Positions 8,661-15,763 of a stretch of DNA of 42,242 nt are shown piece by piece. Both the position numbers and the translations under genes were made by a program. Origin of the DNA: Streptacidiphilus jeojiense. Lineage in GTDB: Bacteria; Actinomycetota; Actinomycetes; Streptomycetales; Streptomycetaceae. Numbering within the stretch: position 1 is the stretch's first letter; each line of letters starts with the position of its first letter. The stretch is taken from positions 1 to 42,242 of the forward strand of contig NZ_JOEH01000044.1 in NCBI RefSeq assembly GCF_000719095.1, given 5' to 3'. The notes under the pieces are model-generated. The model was not told the DNA's origin. It saw only the letters and a list, made by a program, of their open reading frames with translations, and searched no databases.

Positions 8661-8799
8661 TTCGGGTGCGGCGTGTGCCGGGCTGGTCGCGCAGTTCCCC
8701 GCGCCCCTGGGTAGGTGCAACCTGCTCACGGTGGGTCAGTTGCAGCCCCCTAGGGGCGCGGGGAACTGCGCGACCAGCCAACTACGGTCCGCACCCGAA
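8661..8799. repeat. Dispersed palindromic element, locus 1 (nested inverted repeats)
   Basis: GCTGGTCGCGCAGTTCCCCG and following bases (8682-8708) are repeated as an exact 27-bp reverse complement at 8752-8778. An outer pair TTCGGGTGCGG (8661-8671) / CCGCACCCGAA (8789-8799) makes the element nested. It begins 7 bases past the stop of the leftward SDR gene at 8807 and fills the gap to the next leftward gene, so it may terminate or attenuate transcription between them. The same core recurs at 17572-17770 and 29221-29316. Confidence 0.9.
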
Positions 8800-8806
8800 G
8801 AACCGC

Positions 8807-9580
8807 CTAGTCCAACGGTCCGCCGGCCACGTACACGACCTGGCCGGAGACGAATCCGGCCCCTTCGCTGACCAGGAAGGAGACCGTGTGCGCGATGTCG
8901 TCCGGAACGCCGACACGGGCCACCGGAATCTGCGTGGCCGCCGCGGCCTTGAAGTCCTCGAAGCCCATGCCCACCCGCTCCGCGGTGGCCGCGGTCATGT
9001 CGGTGGCGATGAACCCGGGGGCCACGGCGTTGGCGGTGACGCCGAACTTGCCGAGCTCGATGGCCAGGGTCTTGGTGAAGCCCTGCAGCCCGGCCTTGGC
9101 GGCCGAGTAGTTGGCCTGGCCGCGGTTGCCCAGCGCGGACGAGGACGAGAGGTTGACGATGCGTCCGTAGTGGGCGTCCACCATGTGCTTCTGGACCGCC
9201 TTGGACATCAGGAACGCGCCCTTGAGGTGCACGTTCATGACGGTGTCCCAGTCCGCCTCGGACATCTTGAAGAGCAGGTTGTCCCGCAGCACGCCGGCGT
9301 TGTTGACCAGCACGGTCGGCGCGCCCAGCTCGGCCACGATCCGCTCCAGCGCGGCGGCCACCTGCGCCGCGTCGCTGACGTCGGCGCCGACGGCGAGGGC
9401 CGTGCCGCCGGCGGCGGTGATCTTCTCGACGGTGTCCTTGCCGGCCGCCTCCTCCAGGTCCACCACGGCCACGGCGAAGCCGTCGGCGGCGAGGCGGATC
9501 GCGGTGGCGGCACCGATGCCGCGGGCGCCGCCGGTGACGATGGCGACGCGGGGGGTCTGTTCGGTCATGGCTGTTGTCAT
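8807..9580 (-). CDS. SDR-family 3-oxoacyl reductase-like protein (FabG-like)
   Basis: 257 residues. TGGARGIG at 16-23, NNAG at 93-96, Ser145-148 cluster, Tyr158 and Lys162 form a complete classical SDR active site. ANAVAPGFIATDM and GQVVYVAGGPLD are typical of FabG-type 3-oxoacyl-thioester reductases. Asp41 after the second strand (AVVDLEEA) suggests NAD(H) rather than NADP(H), i.e. a catabolic hydroxyacyl-CoA dehydrogenase rather than a biosynthetic FabG. The first ATG (9580) abuts GAAGGA; a second ATG at 9568 gives a 12-base spacing, so the true start may be four codons later. It begins 22 bases after the ACAD10/11-like dehydrogenase and very probably belongs to the same transcript, where it could oxidise the 3-hydroxyacyl-CoA formed after dephosphorylation/rehydration. 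Confidence 0.88.
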   Translation of the reverse strand: MTTAMTEQTPRVAIVTGGARGIGAATAIRLAADGFAVAVVDLEEAAGKDTVEKITAAGGTALAVGADVSDAAQVAAALERIVAELGAPTVLVNNAGVLRDNLLFKMSEADWDTVMNVHLKGAFLMSKAVQKHMVDAHYGRIVNLSSSSALGNRGQANYSAAKAGLQGFTKTLAIELGKFGVTANAVAPGFIATDMTAATAERVGMGFEDFKAAAATQIPVARVGVPDDIAHTVSFLVSEGAGFVSGQVVYVAGGPLD

Positions 9581-9602
9581 TCCTTCACTGAGGGGAAGTG
9601 AG

Positions 9603-10835
9603 TCAGTTGGATGTGGCTTCGGCGCGGTAGGGCTTCAGTTCGCGGTGGGCCAGCGAGCGCCGGTGCACCTCGTCGGGGCCGTCCGCGAAACGCAGCGTAC
9701 GGGCCGAGGCCCACAGTTGGGCAAGTGGGAAGTCCTGGGAGATTCCGCCGCCGCCGTGCGCCTGGATCGCCTTGTCCAGGATCCACTCCACGGTGGACGG
9801 CGTGGCGATCTTGATGGCCTGGATCTCGGTGTGGGCGCCCTTGTTGCCGACCGTGTCCATCAGCCAGGCGGTCTTCAGCACCAGCAGCCGCAGCTGCTCG
9901 ATCCGGACCCGGGATTCGGCGATCCACTCCTGCACCACGCCCTGCTCGGCCAGCGTCTTGCCGAAGGCGGTGCGGGAGACGGCCCGACGGCACATCAGTT
10001 CCAGCCCGCGCTCGGCCATCCCGATCAGCCGCATGCAGTGGTGGATCCGGCCGGGGCCGAGCCGGGCCTGGGCGATGGCGAAGCCCATGCCCTCCCCTGC
10101 GATCAGGTTCTCGGCCGGGACCCGGACGTCGTCGAAGACGACCTCGGCGTGGCCGCCGTGGGCGCCGTCGGTGTAGCCGAAGACGTGCATGCCGCGGAGC
10201 ACCTGCACCCCGGGCGTGTCGCGCGGCACCAGGATCATGCTCTGCTGCTTGTGCTTCGGCGCGTCGGGGTCGGTCCGGCCCATCACGATGAAGATCTCGC
10301 AGGTGGGGTCCATGGCCCCGGAGGACCACCACTTGCGCCCGTTGATCACGTAGTGGTCGCCGTCTCGCTCGATCCGGGTGGCGATGTTGGCGGCGTCGGA
10401 GGAGGCGACCTCGGGCTCGGTCATGCAGAAGGCGCTGCGGATCTCGCCCTCCAGCAGCGGCTCCAGCCAGCGCTTGCGCTGCTCGGGGGAGCCGAACTCG
10501 GCCAGCACCTCCATGTTGCCGGTGTCGGGCGCGGCGCAGTTGAGCGCCTCGGGGGCCAGGTGCGGTACATGGCCGGTGATCTCGGCCAGCGGCGCGTACT
10601 GGAGGTTGGTCAGCCCCGCGCCGCCGTGCTCCGTACCCGGAAGGAACAGGTTCCACAGGCCACGACGGCGAGCCTCGGCTTTCAGCTCGGCCATCACCGG
10701 CGGCCGGGTCCACTCGTTCTCGGCGGCGGCGAGCTGTCGCGCGGCGACCGCCTCGGCCGGGTGGACCATCTCGTCCATGAAGGCCAGCAGCCGTTCCTGC
10801 AGTTCCACGGTGCGGTCGTCGTACCGGAAGTCCAT
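9603..10835 (-). CDS. ACAD10/ACAD11-type acyl-CoA dehydrogenase
   Basis: 410 residues. [20 protein letters not shown] is the FAD/substrate loop, and [41 protein letters not shown] and [18 protein letters not shown] are blocks I associate with the ACAD10/ACAD11 branch. The C-terminal [16 protein letters not shown] places Asp385 where MCAD carries its catalytic Glu, again like ACAD10/11. Its ATG shares one base with the stop of the upstream phosphotransferase (TGATG, 10833-10837), so the two are translationally coupled. In animals the same two domains are fused in one chain, the kinase N-terminal, and act on 4-hydroxyacyl-CoAs: the kinase phosphorylates the 4-hydroxyl and the dehydrogenase domain removes phosphate by an oxidation/elimination route; Pseudomonas LvaA/LvaC do the same for levulinate. 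That role is inferred here. Confidence 0.88.
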   Translation of the reverse strand: MDFRYDDRTVELQERLLAFMDEMVHPAEAVAARQLAAAENEWTRPPVMAELKAEARRRGLWNLFLPGTEHGGAGLTNLQYAPLAEITGHVPHLAPEALNCAAPDTGNMEVLAEFGSPEQRKRWLEPLLEGEIRSAFCMTEPEVASSDAANIATRIERDGDHYVINGRKWWSSGAMDPTCEIFIVMGRTDPDAPKHKQQSMILVPRDTPGVQVLRGMHVFGYTDGAHGGHAEVVFDDVRVPAENLIAGEGMGFAIAQARLGPGRIHHCMRLIGMAERGLELMCRRAVSRTAFGKTLAEQGVVQEWIAESRVRIEQLRLLVLKTAWLMDTVGNKGAHTEIQAIKIATPSTVEWILDKAIQAHGGGGISQDFPLAQLWASARTLRFADGPDEVHRRSLAHRELKPYRAEATSN

Positions 10836-11878
10836 CAGTCTGCCTCCAGCTTGAGAAGGGTCTCCAGAGCGGAGGTGACCAGCGGGGCAACCATGTCGCC
10901 CACGTGCGAGAAGCCCTCGCCGACGGTCTTGCCCTGGGTGTAGCGGAAGTGGATGCCCTCGGCGATGACCGCCAGCTTGTAGCCGGCGAAGGCGGTGTAC
11001 CAGGGGAGCGGGGTGAGGTCCAGGCCGGTGCGCCCGGCGTAGCGGTCGAGCAGGTCGTCCATGGCGGGGAAGCCGGCCGCGGCGCTGACCGCGCCGGCGA
11101 CCGGGTTGCCGGGCAGGTCGCGGGAGACGTCCCAGTAGACCTTCATCAGGCCGACGTCGGCGAGCGGGTCGCCCAGGGTCGCCATCTCCCAGTCGAGTAC
11201 TGCGGCGACGCTGTCGTCCGCCGCGATCACGGTGTTGTCCAGGCGGTAGTCGCCGTGCACGATCGCGGCCCGCTGGCCGGTCGGGACGCCCTGGCCGAGC
11301 CGCTGCTGCAGTTCGTCCATGCCGGGGATCTCCCGGCTCCGGGAGGCCTCGAACTGCCGGAACCAGCGCGTGACCTGACGCTCCAGATAGCCCTCGGGGC
11401 GTCCGAACTCCGCCAGCCCCACCGCTGCCGGGTCGACCGCGTGGAGCTCGGCCAGCACGTCGACCAGCCGGTAGGAGAGCGCCCTGGCCCGCTCCGCGCC
11501 GAGGTCCTTGGAATCGTCGGCGAAGCGGTAGACCCGTCCGTGGACCTCGTCCATCAGGTAGAACGGCGCGCCGATCACCTCGGCGTCGGTGCACAGCAGG
11601 TGCACCGCGGGGACCGGGACGCGGCTGTCGGCCAGCGCCGCGATCACCTGGTACTCCCGGGACATGTCGTGCGCGGTCGCCAGCACGTGGCCCAGTGGCG
11701 GCCGGCGCAGCACCCAGTGGTGCACGCCGTCGCGCAGCAGGTAGGTCAGGTTGGACTTGCCGCCGGTGATCAGCTCCGCGGTGAGGCCGCCCTCGACCAG
11801 TCCCGGACGGACCCGGTCGAGGTGGCCGCGCAGGCGGCCCAGGTCGAGGCCGGGGGGATCGAGCGATTGCTCGGGCAT
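10835..11878 (-). CDS. APH/ACAD10-kinase-type phosphotransferase
   Basis: 347 residues from ATG 11878, preceded by AGGAGG. It has the aminoglycoside-phosphotransferase kinase fold: Gly-rich segment [10 protein letters not shown] (39-48), Arg58 in the VLRRPP strand, Brenner catalytic loop HGDYRLDN (208-215) and the metal-binding DWE (229-231) in [12 protein letters not shown]. These blocks, and the ending [14 protein letters not shown], match the kinase domain of ACAD10/ACAD11 rather than drug-resistance enzymes. It is the first gene of the leftward unit and overlaps the ACAD gene by one base. The predicted reaction is ATP-dependent phosphorylation of a gamma/delta-hydroxyacyl-CoA. Antibiotic phosphorylation is unlikely given the partner. 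A TetR gene is divergent, with an operator-like palindrome between (11949-11968). Confidence 0.9.
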   Translation of the reverse strand: MPEQSLDPPGLDLGRLRGHLDRVRPGLVEGGLTAELITGGKSNLTYLLRDGVHHWVLRRPPLGHVLATAHDMSREYQVIAALADSRVPVPAVHLLCTDAEVIGAPFYLMDEVHGRVYRFADDSKDLGAERARALSYRLVDVLAELHAVDPAAVGLAEFGRPEGYLERQVTRWFRQFEASRSREIPGMDELQQRLGQGVPTGQRAAIVHGDYRLDNTVIAADDSVAAVLDWEMATLGDPLADVGLMKVYWDVSRDLPGNPVAGAVSAAAGFPAMDDLLDRYAGRTGLDLTPLPWYTAFAGYKLAVIAEGIHFRYTQGKTVGEGFSHVGDMVAPLVTSALETLLKLEAD

Positions 11879-11948
11879 GCATACCTCCTGGCTCGGGATA
11901 CGGCAGAGTGGTGCGCATGGTGGGGGCACCGGTGCCGCTGTCCGCCAC

Positions 11949-11968
11949 CATACCGACTGGTAGGTATG
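11949..11968. promoter_or_regulatory. Candidate TetR operator between phosphotransferase and tetR
   Basis: CATACC (11949-11954) and GGTATG (11963-11968) form an inverted repeat with an 8-base spacer that itself contains TACCGACTGGTA (TACC/GGTA). It lies in the 129-base divergent gap, 70 bases from the phosphotransferase start and 39 from the tetR start, overlapping the likely -35 of tetR. Motifs of the ACCGACnGGTnGGT type are common TetR sites in actinomycetes. Confidence 0.65.
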
Positions 11969-11973
11969 TCGGC

Positions 11974-11979
11974 TAGAGT
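11974..11979 (+). promoter_or_regulatory. Candidate -10 box of the tetR promoter
   Basis: TAGAGT fits the streptomycete housekeeping -10 consensus TAGRRT. The matching -35 position (17-base spacer) falls on TACCGA inside the palindrome 11949-11968, a poor -35 but one that would be blocked by a bound repressor. The start codon is 28 bases downstream. Confidence 0.4.
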
Positions 11980-12007
11980 GGTCCCGGACACGCCGGAAAG
12001 GAAAGCC

Positions 12008-12607
12008 ATGGCCACAGCAACGCGCGGTGCGGCTCCGCCCGTGCAGGAGCGCCTGCTCGCCGCCGCCAGCAGGCTGTTCGCCGAGCGCGGCTTCGCGCTG
12101 ACCTCCGTGCAGGAGATCGTCGAGCGCGCCGGGGTGACCAAGGGGGCGATGTACCACTACTACGCCTCCAAGGACGACCTGCTCCAGCAGATCTACACCC
12201 GGCTGCTGGACGTGCAGTCGGCCCGGCTGGAGGCGATCGCCGGGGCCGGCCTGCCGGTGCGCGAGCGGCTCCGCGCCGCCGCCGCCGACGTGGTGGTCAG
12301 CACCCTGGAGAACCTGGACGACGCGATGGTCTCCTGGCGCTCCATGCACATGCTCCCGCAGGAGCGGCTGGCCCAGGTGCGGCTGGAGCGGCGGCGCTAC
12401 CACGAGCGGTTCCGGGCGCTGATCGAGCAGGGCCAGGACCAGGGCGTGCTGCGGACCGACGTCTCCGCGGACCTGGCCACCCACCAGTTCTTCGGCGGGG
12501 TGCACCACCTCGGCAGCTGGTACCACGCCGACGGCGAGCTCACCCCGGCTTCGATCGGGGAGACCTTCGCCGACCTGTTGCTACGCGGACTTGACCCGTC
12601 CGGATGA
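12008..12607 (+). CDS. TetR-family regulator of the acyl-CoA catabolism cluster
   Basis: 199 residues from ATG 12008 (AAAGGA upstream); an ATG at 11966 lies inside the palindrome and is less likely. The N-terminal helix-turn-helix is clear: LLAAASRLFAERGF, then TSVQEIVERAGVTKGAMYHYYASKDDLL, the TetR signature. The C-terminal ligand domain resembles acyl-CoA-responsive TetR proteins in helical pattern (LVRERLRAAA-type and MVSWRSMHMLPQERL), but the ligand cannot be read. It is divergent from the seven-gene leftward cluster, and the palindrome in between suggests autoregulation and repression of the phosphotransferase-ACAD operon, relieved by an acyl-CoA. Confidence 0.9.
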   Translation: MATATRGAAPPVQERLLAAASRLFAERGFALTSVQEIVERAGVTKGAMYHYYASKDDLLQQIYTRLLDVQSARLEAIAGAGLPVRERLRAAAADVVVSTLENLDDAMVSWRSMHMLPQERLAQVRLERRRYHERFRALIEQGQDQGVLRTDVSADLATHQFFGGVHHLGSWYHADGELTPASIGETFADLLLRGLDPSG

Positions 12608-12690
12608 TCGCGTATGACCGGAACGGACCATCCCGGATCACGATTAGGCCGCAGGTCCGATCGGCGTGTCGTCTGGCTTCGGTTGGTTTG

Positions 12691-12696
12691 TATAGT
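12691..12696 (+). promoter_or_regulatory. Possible -10 box upstream of the double-MarR gene
   Basis: TATAGT within TTTGTATAGTGTG is the best -10-like hexamer in the 260-base gap between the tetR and double-marR genes and stands in a locally AT-richer patch. No good -35 lies 16-18 bases upstream (GTCGTC), so the call is tentative. It would give a leader of about 165 bases. Confidence 0.3.
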
Positions 12697-12867
12697 GTGC
12701 GCCAGCAGCCGTCGGTTGCTCGGTGAAACCTCCCCGCACTGCACGGCCCCGGCCGGAGTACGCGGGAAGCGGGTACGCCGCTGCCATGCCGCGTGTCACC
12801 CTCCCACAGGGGGCGTGCGAAGGCGTTTCAAGAGGGACGGTTCTCTATGGTGCTGGGGGAGATCGAT

Positions 12868-13749
12868 ATGACGGGTGCTCCGCTCCGCCTCTCCCAGTCA
12901 CCGGGACAGCTGCTTCGGATAGCCCAGCAGGTGCATACCCGGCTCTGGGCCGAGCACGTCGGTCAGGACCTGACCGCTCCGCAGTACGCCGCGCTGATCG
13001 CGCTGGCCGTCGAGCCGGGCGCGGACCAGCGCACGGTCGGGGAGCGGGCCTCGCTGGACAAGGCGACGATGGCCGAGATGGTGGGCCGGCTGGTGCGGCG
13101 CGGCCTGGTGCTGCGCCGCCGCGACCCGGCGGACGGGCGGCGCAAGCTGCTCACCCTGTCCCCGCTCGGCGTCCGGATCGTCGACGAGGTCTCCCCGGGC
13201 GTGGCCCGGGTGCAGCAGAGCCTGCTGGAGCCGCTGACCGAGGCCCAGCGCAGCGACCTGATGTCGATGCTGGCCCGGATGGCGCGGATGGAGGACGTGG
13301 CGCTGGAGACCATGGTCGAGGCCAGGCCCATCCTGGACGCGCCCCGGGTGGTCGGCTACCTGATCCGGGTGGCTCAGCAGGTGCACACCCGGCTGTGGAC
13401 CGAGCTCGCCTCCAACGAGCTGACCGCGCCGCAGCACGCGGTGCTGGCGGCACTGGCCGAGGAGCCCGGCATCGACCAGCGCACGGTGGGGGAGCGCGCC
13501 TCGCTGGACAAGGCCACCATGGCCGAGCTGATCAGCCGGCTGGTCCGGCGCGGCCTGGTGCTGCGCCGCCGCGACCCCTCGGACGGCCGCCGCAACCTGC
13601 TGGCGCTGGCCCCGGCCGGGGCCCAACTGCTGGAGCAGGTCAACCCCGGGGTGACCGAGGTGCAGAACCGGATGCTCGCCCCGCTGGAGCCCGAGGAGCG
13701 CGAGCGCTGCGTCGAACTGCTGGCCGTGGTGGCGCGCATCGCGCAGTAG
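12868..13749 (+). CDS. Single-chain double MarR regulator (two fused MarR domains)
   Basis: 293 residues, about twice a normal MarR protein. Residues 14-140 and 164-290 are each a complete MarR domain and align without a single gap at an offset of exactly 150 residues (450 bp); by hand count 80 of 127 positions are identical, and 35 of 40 in the winged-helix core (51-90 against 201-240). DQRTVGERASLDKATMAE and RLVRRGLVLRRRDP occur identically in both halves. MarR proteins normally dimerise, so this protein may be a covalent pseudo-dimer. ATG 12868 is chosen because GGGGGAG lies 7 bases upstream; ATG 12847 is possible and adds 7 residues. A strong terminator follows, then a two-gene ABC exporter on the same strand, its likely target by analogy with other MarR-exporter pairs. 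Confidence 0.92.
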   Translation: MTGAPLRLSQSPGQLLRIAQQVHTRLWAEHVGQDLTAPQYAALIALAVEPGADQRTVGERASLDKATMAEMVGRLVRRGLVLRRRDPADGRRKLLTLSPLGVRIVDEVSPGVARVQQSLLEPLTEAQRSDLMSMLARMARMEDVALETMVEARPILDAPRVVGYLIRVAQQVHTRLWTELASNELTAPQHAVLAALAEEPGIDQRTVGERASLDKATMAELISRLVRRGLVLRRRDPSDGRRNLLALAPAGAQLLEQVNPGVTEVQNRMLAPLEPEERERCVELLAVVARIAQ

Positions 13750-13767
13750 TTCGATCGAGTAGGCAGC

Positions 13768-13800
13768 GCGGCCCCGGTACCGGATCGGTACCGGGGCCGC
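13768..13800 (+). terminator. Strong hairpin terminator after the double-MarR gene
   Basis: GCGGCCCCGGTACCG (13768-13782), loop GAT, and CGGTACCGGGGCCGC (13786-13800) form a perfect 15-bp stem with a 3-base loop, 18 bases past the stop. It separates the regulator transcript from the ABC exporter, which therefore needs its own promoter in 13801-13948. Confidence 0.85.
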
Positions 13801-13948
13801 TCCGCGTTTAATCGGTTGCCGGAGGGCGGCGGCAGGCGCCATCGTCATGGGCTATGCGCAGCTTCTGACGTGATGTCAACCCGTGCCGCCCCGTGACCGC
13901 ACCGGCGAGCGGCTGTTCCTGCCCGTACCACCGCATTGACGGAGCGTC

Positions 13949-15763
13949 ATGCCGCTTGCCCGAATTCCGCTGCCCGATCCGGGCAGTCCCGATCTGCGTT
14001 CCCCCGGCCGCTTCCTGGCCTGGCTGGCCCGTTCCCAGCGCCGTGGCCAGTGGATGTCCATGCTCTGGGGCACCCTGTTCCTGGGCTGCCGCAGCGCGGT
14101 CCCGTTCTGCATCGGCGCCGGCATCCAGGCCGTGGTCGAGCACCGCCGCGGCGAGCTGTGGGCGGCGGGGGCCGCCGCGCTCGCGCTGGGCGTGCTGCAG
14201 ACCGTCGCCTCCTCGCTCTGGCACCGCCAGGCGGTGTGGAACTGGATCCACGCCGCCGCCCAGACCCGGCAGCTGGTCGCCCGACAGGCCTCCGAGCTGG
14301 GTTCCGGGCTGGTGCGCCGGATCGCCACCGGCGAGATGGTCGCGGTCAGCTCCGGCGACGTCGAGAAGATCGGCTGGTTCGTGGAGACCAGCTCCCGCTG
14401 CGCCGCGGCGCTGACCACCTGGCTCGGCCTGTCCGCGGTGGTGCTGTACCGGGAACCGCGGCTCGGCCTGGCCGTGCTGCTGGGCGTCCCGCTGCTGGCC
14501 GTCGCGGTCTGGCCGCTGCTGGGCCCGCTGGAGCGGCGCTACACCCGCCAGCGCGAGCTGGGCGGCAAGGCGGCCGAGCTGGCCGCCGACACCGTCGCCG
14601 GGCTGCGGGTGCTGCGCGGCATCGGCGGTGAGCAGCTGTTCCTGGACCGCTACCGGGCCGCCTCGCAGCAGGTCCGCCGGGCGGCCGTGCGCACCGCCCG
14701 GACCAGCTCCCTGATGCAGGCTCAGCAGCTGCTGCTGCCGGGCCTGTTCATCCTCGGGGTGACCTGGTACGGAGCCCGTCTGGTGGTGTCCGGCGACATC
14801 GGCGTGGGCGAGCTGGTCGCGGTCTACGGGGCCGGCGCCTCGCTGGCCTGGCCGCTGATGCTGATCGGTGAGACCGCGGAGTCCTGGACGGCGGCCCGGG
14901 TCGCCGCCGCGCGCGCCGTCCGGGTGCTCTCGGTGACCCGGGACGACCGGCCGACTCCGGACACCATGGCCGACACGCCGACGGAGACCGCGCCGACGGA
15001 CACGGCGCCGCTGTCCGCGCCCGAACGCTCCGACCTGCACGACCCGGTGACCGGTCTGACCGCCGCCGCCGGCCGGCTCACCGCCGTGGTCTGCGGCGAC
15101 CCGGACCAGGCCGGCGCGCTGGCGGCCCGGCTCGGCGGACACGTCACCGGCGGTGCCGACCCGGGAGCGGGGGAGCCGTCGGCCACCCTCGGCGGACGCG
15201 AACTGGACCGGCTGCCGCTGGCGGCGGCCCGCACGGCCGTACTGGTGCACGACAAGGACCCGGTGCTGCTCTCCGGGACCCTCGCCGAACTGTTCGACGT
15301 CCCCAGGTCCGGCGCGGTCGATCCCGGGCGCGCCCTCGCCGCCGCCTGCGCCGACGACGTGCTGGCCGCCCTGCTGGACGCCTCGCCGGATGCCGGCGGC
15401 GACCCGATGCGGGCCAGGATCACCGAACGCGGCCGCTCGCTCTCCGGCGGCCAGCGGCAGCGCCTCGCCCTGGCCCGGGCGCTGGTGGTCGACCCGCCGG
15501 TGCTGGTCCTGGACGAACCCACCAGCGCCGTCGACTCGCACACCGAGAGCCGGATCGCCGCCGGGATCGCCGAGCTGCGGCGGGGACGCAGCACCGTGGT
15601 GCTGGCGACCAGCCCGCTGCTGCTGGACCGGGCCGACCAGGTGGTGCTGATCCAGGACGGCCGGGTCGCGGCCCGGGGCACCCACCGCGAACTGATGCAC
15701 GACGAACCGCGCTACCGCGCGGTGGTGACCCGCGAGACCACTGAGGACCAGGTGACCGCATGA
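13949..15763 (+). CDS. ABC exporter half-transporter with degenerate Walker A
   Basis: 604 residues: an N-terminal six-helix membrane domain (about 40-310) and a C-terminal nucleotide-binding domain. The signature LSGGQ (498-502) and Walker B VLVLDEPTSAVD (Asp522, Glu523) are intact, but the place of Walker A reads VVCGDPDQAGALAARL with no GKS/T, the Q-loop Gln is replaced (VHDKDPVLL) and the H-loop His is Ser (VLATSPLL). A Thr/Pro/Asp-rich linker (PTPDTMADTPTETAPTDTA) joins the domains. So this half supplies the signature for the partner's ATP but can hardly bind ATP itself. Its stop overlaps the next start (ATGA, 15760-15763), so the halves are made together. Typical of heterodimeric multidrug, lipid or peptide exporters; cargo unknown. 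Confidence 0.92.
   Translation: MPLARIPLPDPGSPDLRSPGRFLAWLARSQRRGQWMSMLWGTLFLGCRSAVPFCIGAGIQAVVEHRRGELWAAGAAALALGVLQTVASSLWHRQAVWNWIHAAAQTRQLVARQASELGSGLVRRIATGEMVAVSSGDVEKIGWFVETSSRCAAALTTWLGLSAVVLYREPRLGLAVLLGVPLLAVAVWPLLGPLERRYTRQRELGGKAAELAADTVAGLRVLRGIGGEQLFLDRYRAASQQVRRAAVRTARTSSLMQAQQLLLPGLFILGVTWYGARLVVSGDIGVGELVAVYGAGASLAWPLMLIGETAESWTAARVAAARAVRVLSVTRDDRPTPDTMADTPTETAPTDTAPLSAPERSDLHDPVTGLTAAAGRLTAVVCGDPDQAGALAARLGGHVTGGADPGAGEPSATLGGRELDRLPLAAARTAVLVHDKDPVLLSGTLAELFDVPRSGAVDPGRALAAACADDVLAALLDASPDAGGDPMRARITERGRSLSGGQRQRLALARALVVDPPVLVLDEPTSAVDSHTESRIAAGIAELRRGRSTVVLATSPLLLDRADQVVLIQDGRVAARGTHRELMHDEPRYRAVVTRETTEDQVTA

Noticed and set aside
10835..11878. Aminoglycoside resistance gene
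   Set aside because: The fold is the same, but sequence blocks and one-base coupling to an ACAD10/11-type dehydrogenase point to a metabolic kinase.
13866..13878. TGAC-N5-GTCA as MarR operator before the ABC exporter
   Set aside because: Only a 4-bp inverted repeat; in a sequence of this size it is expected by chance, so it is not listed as a feature.
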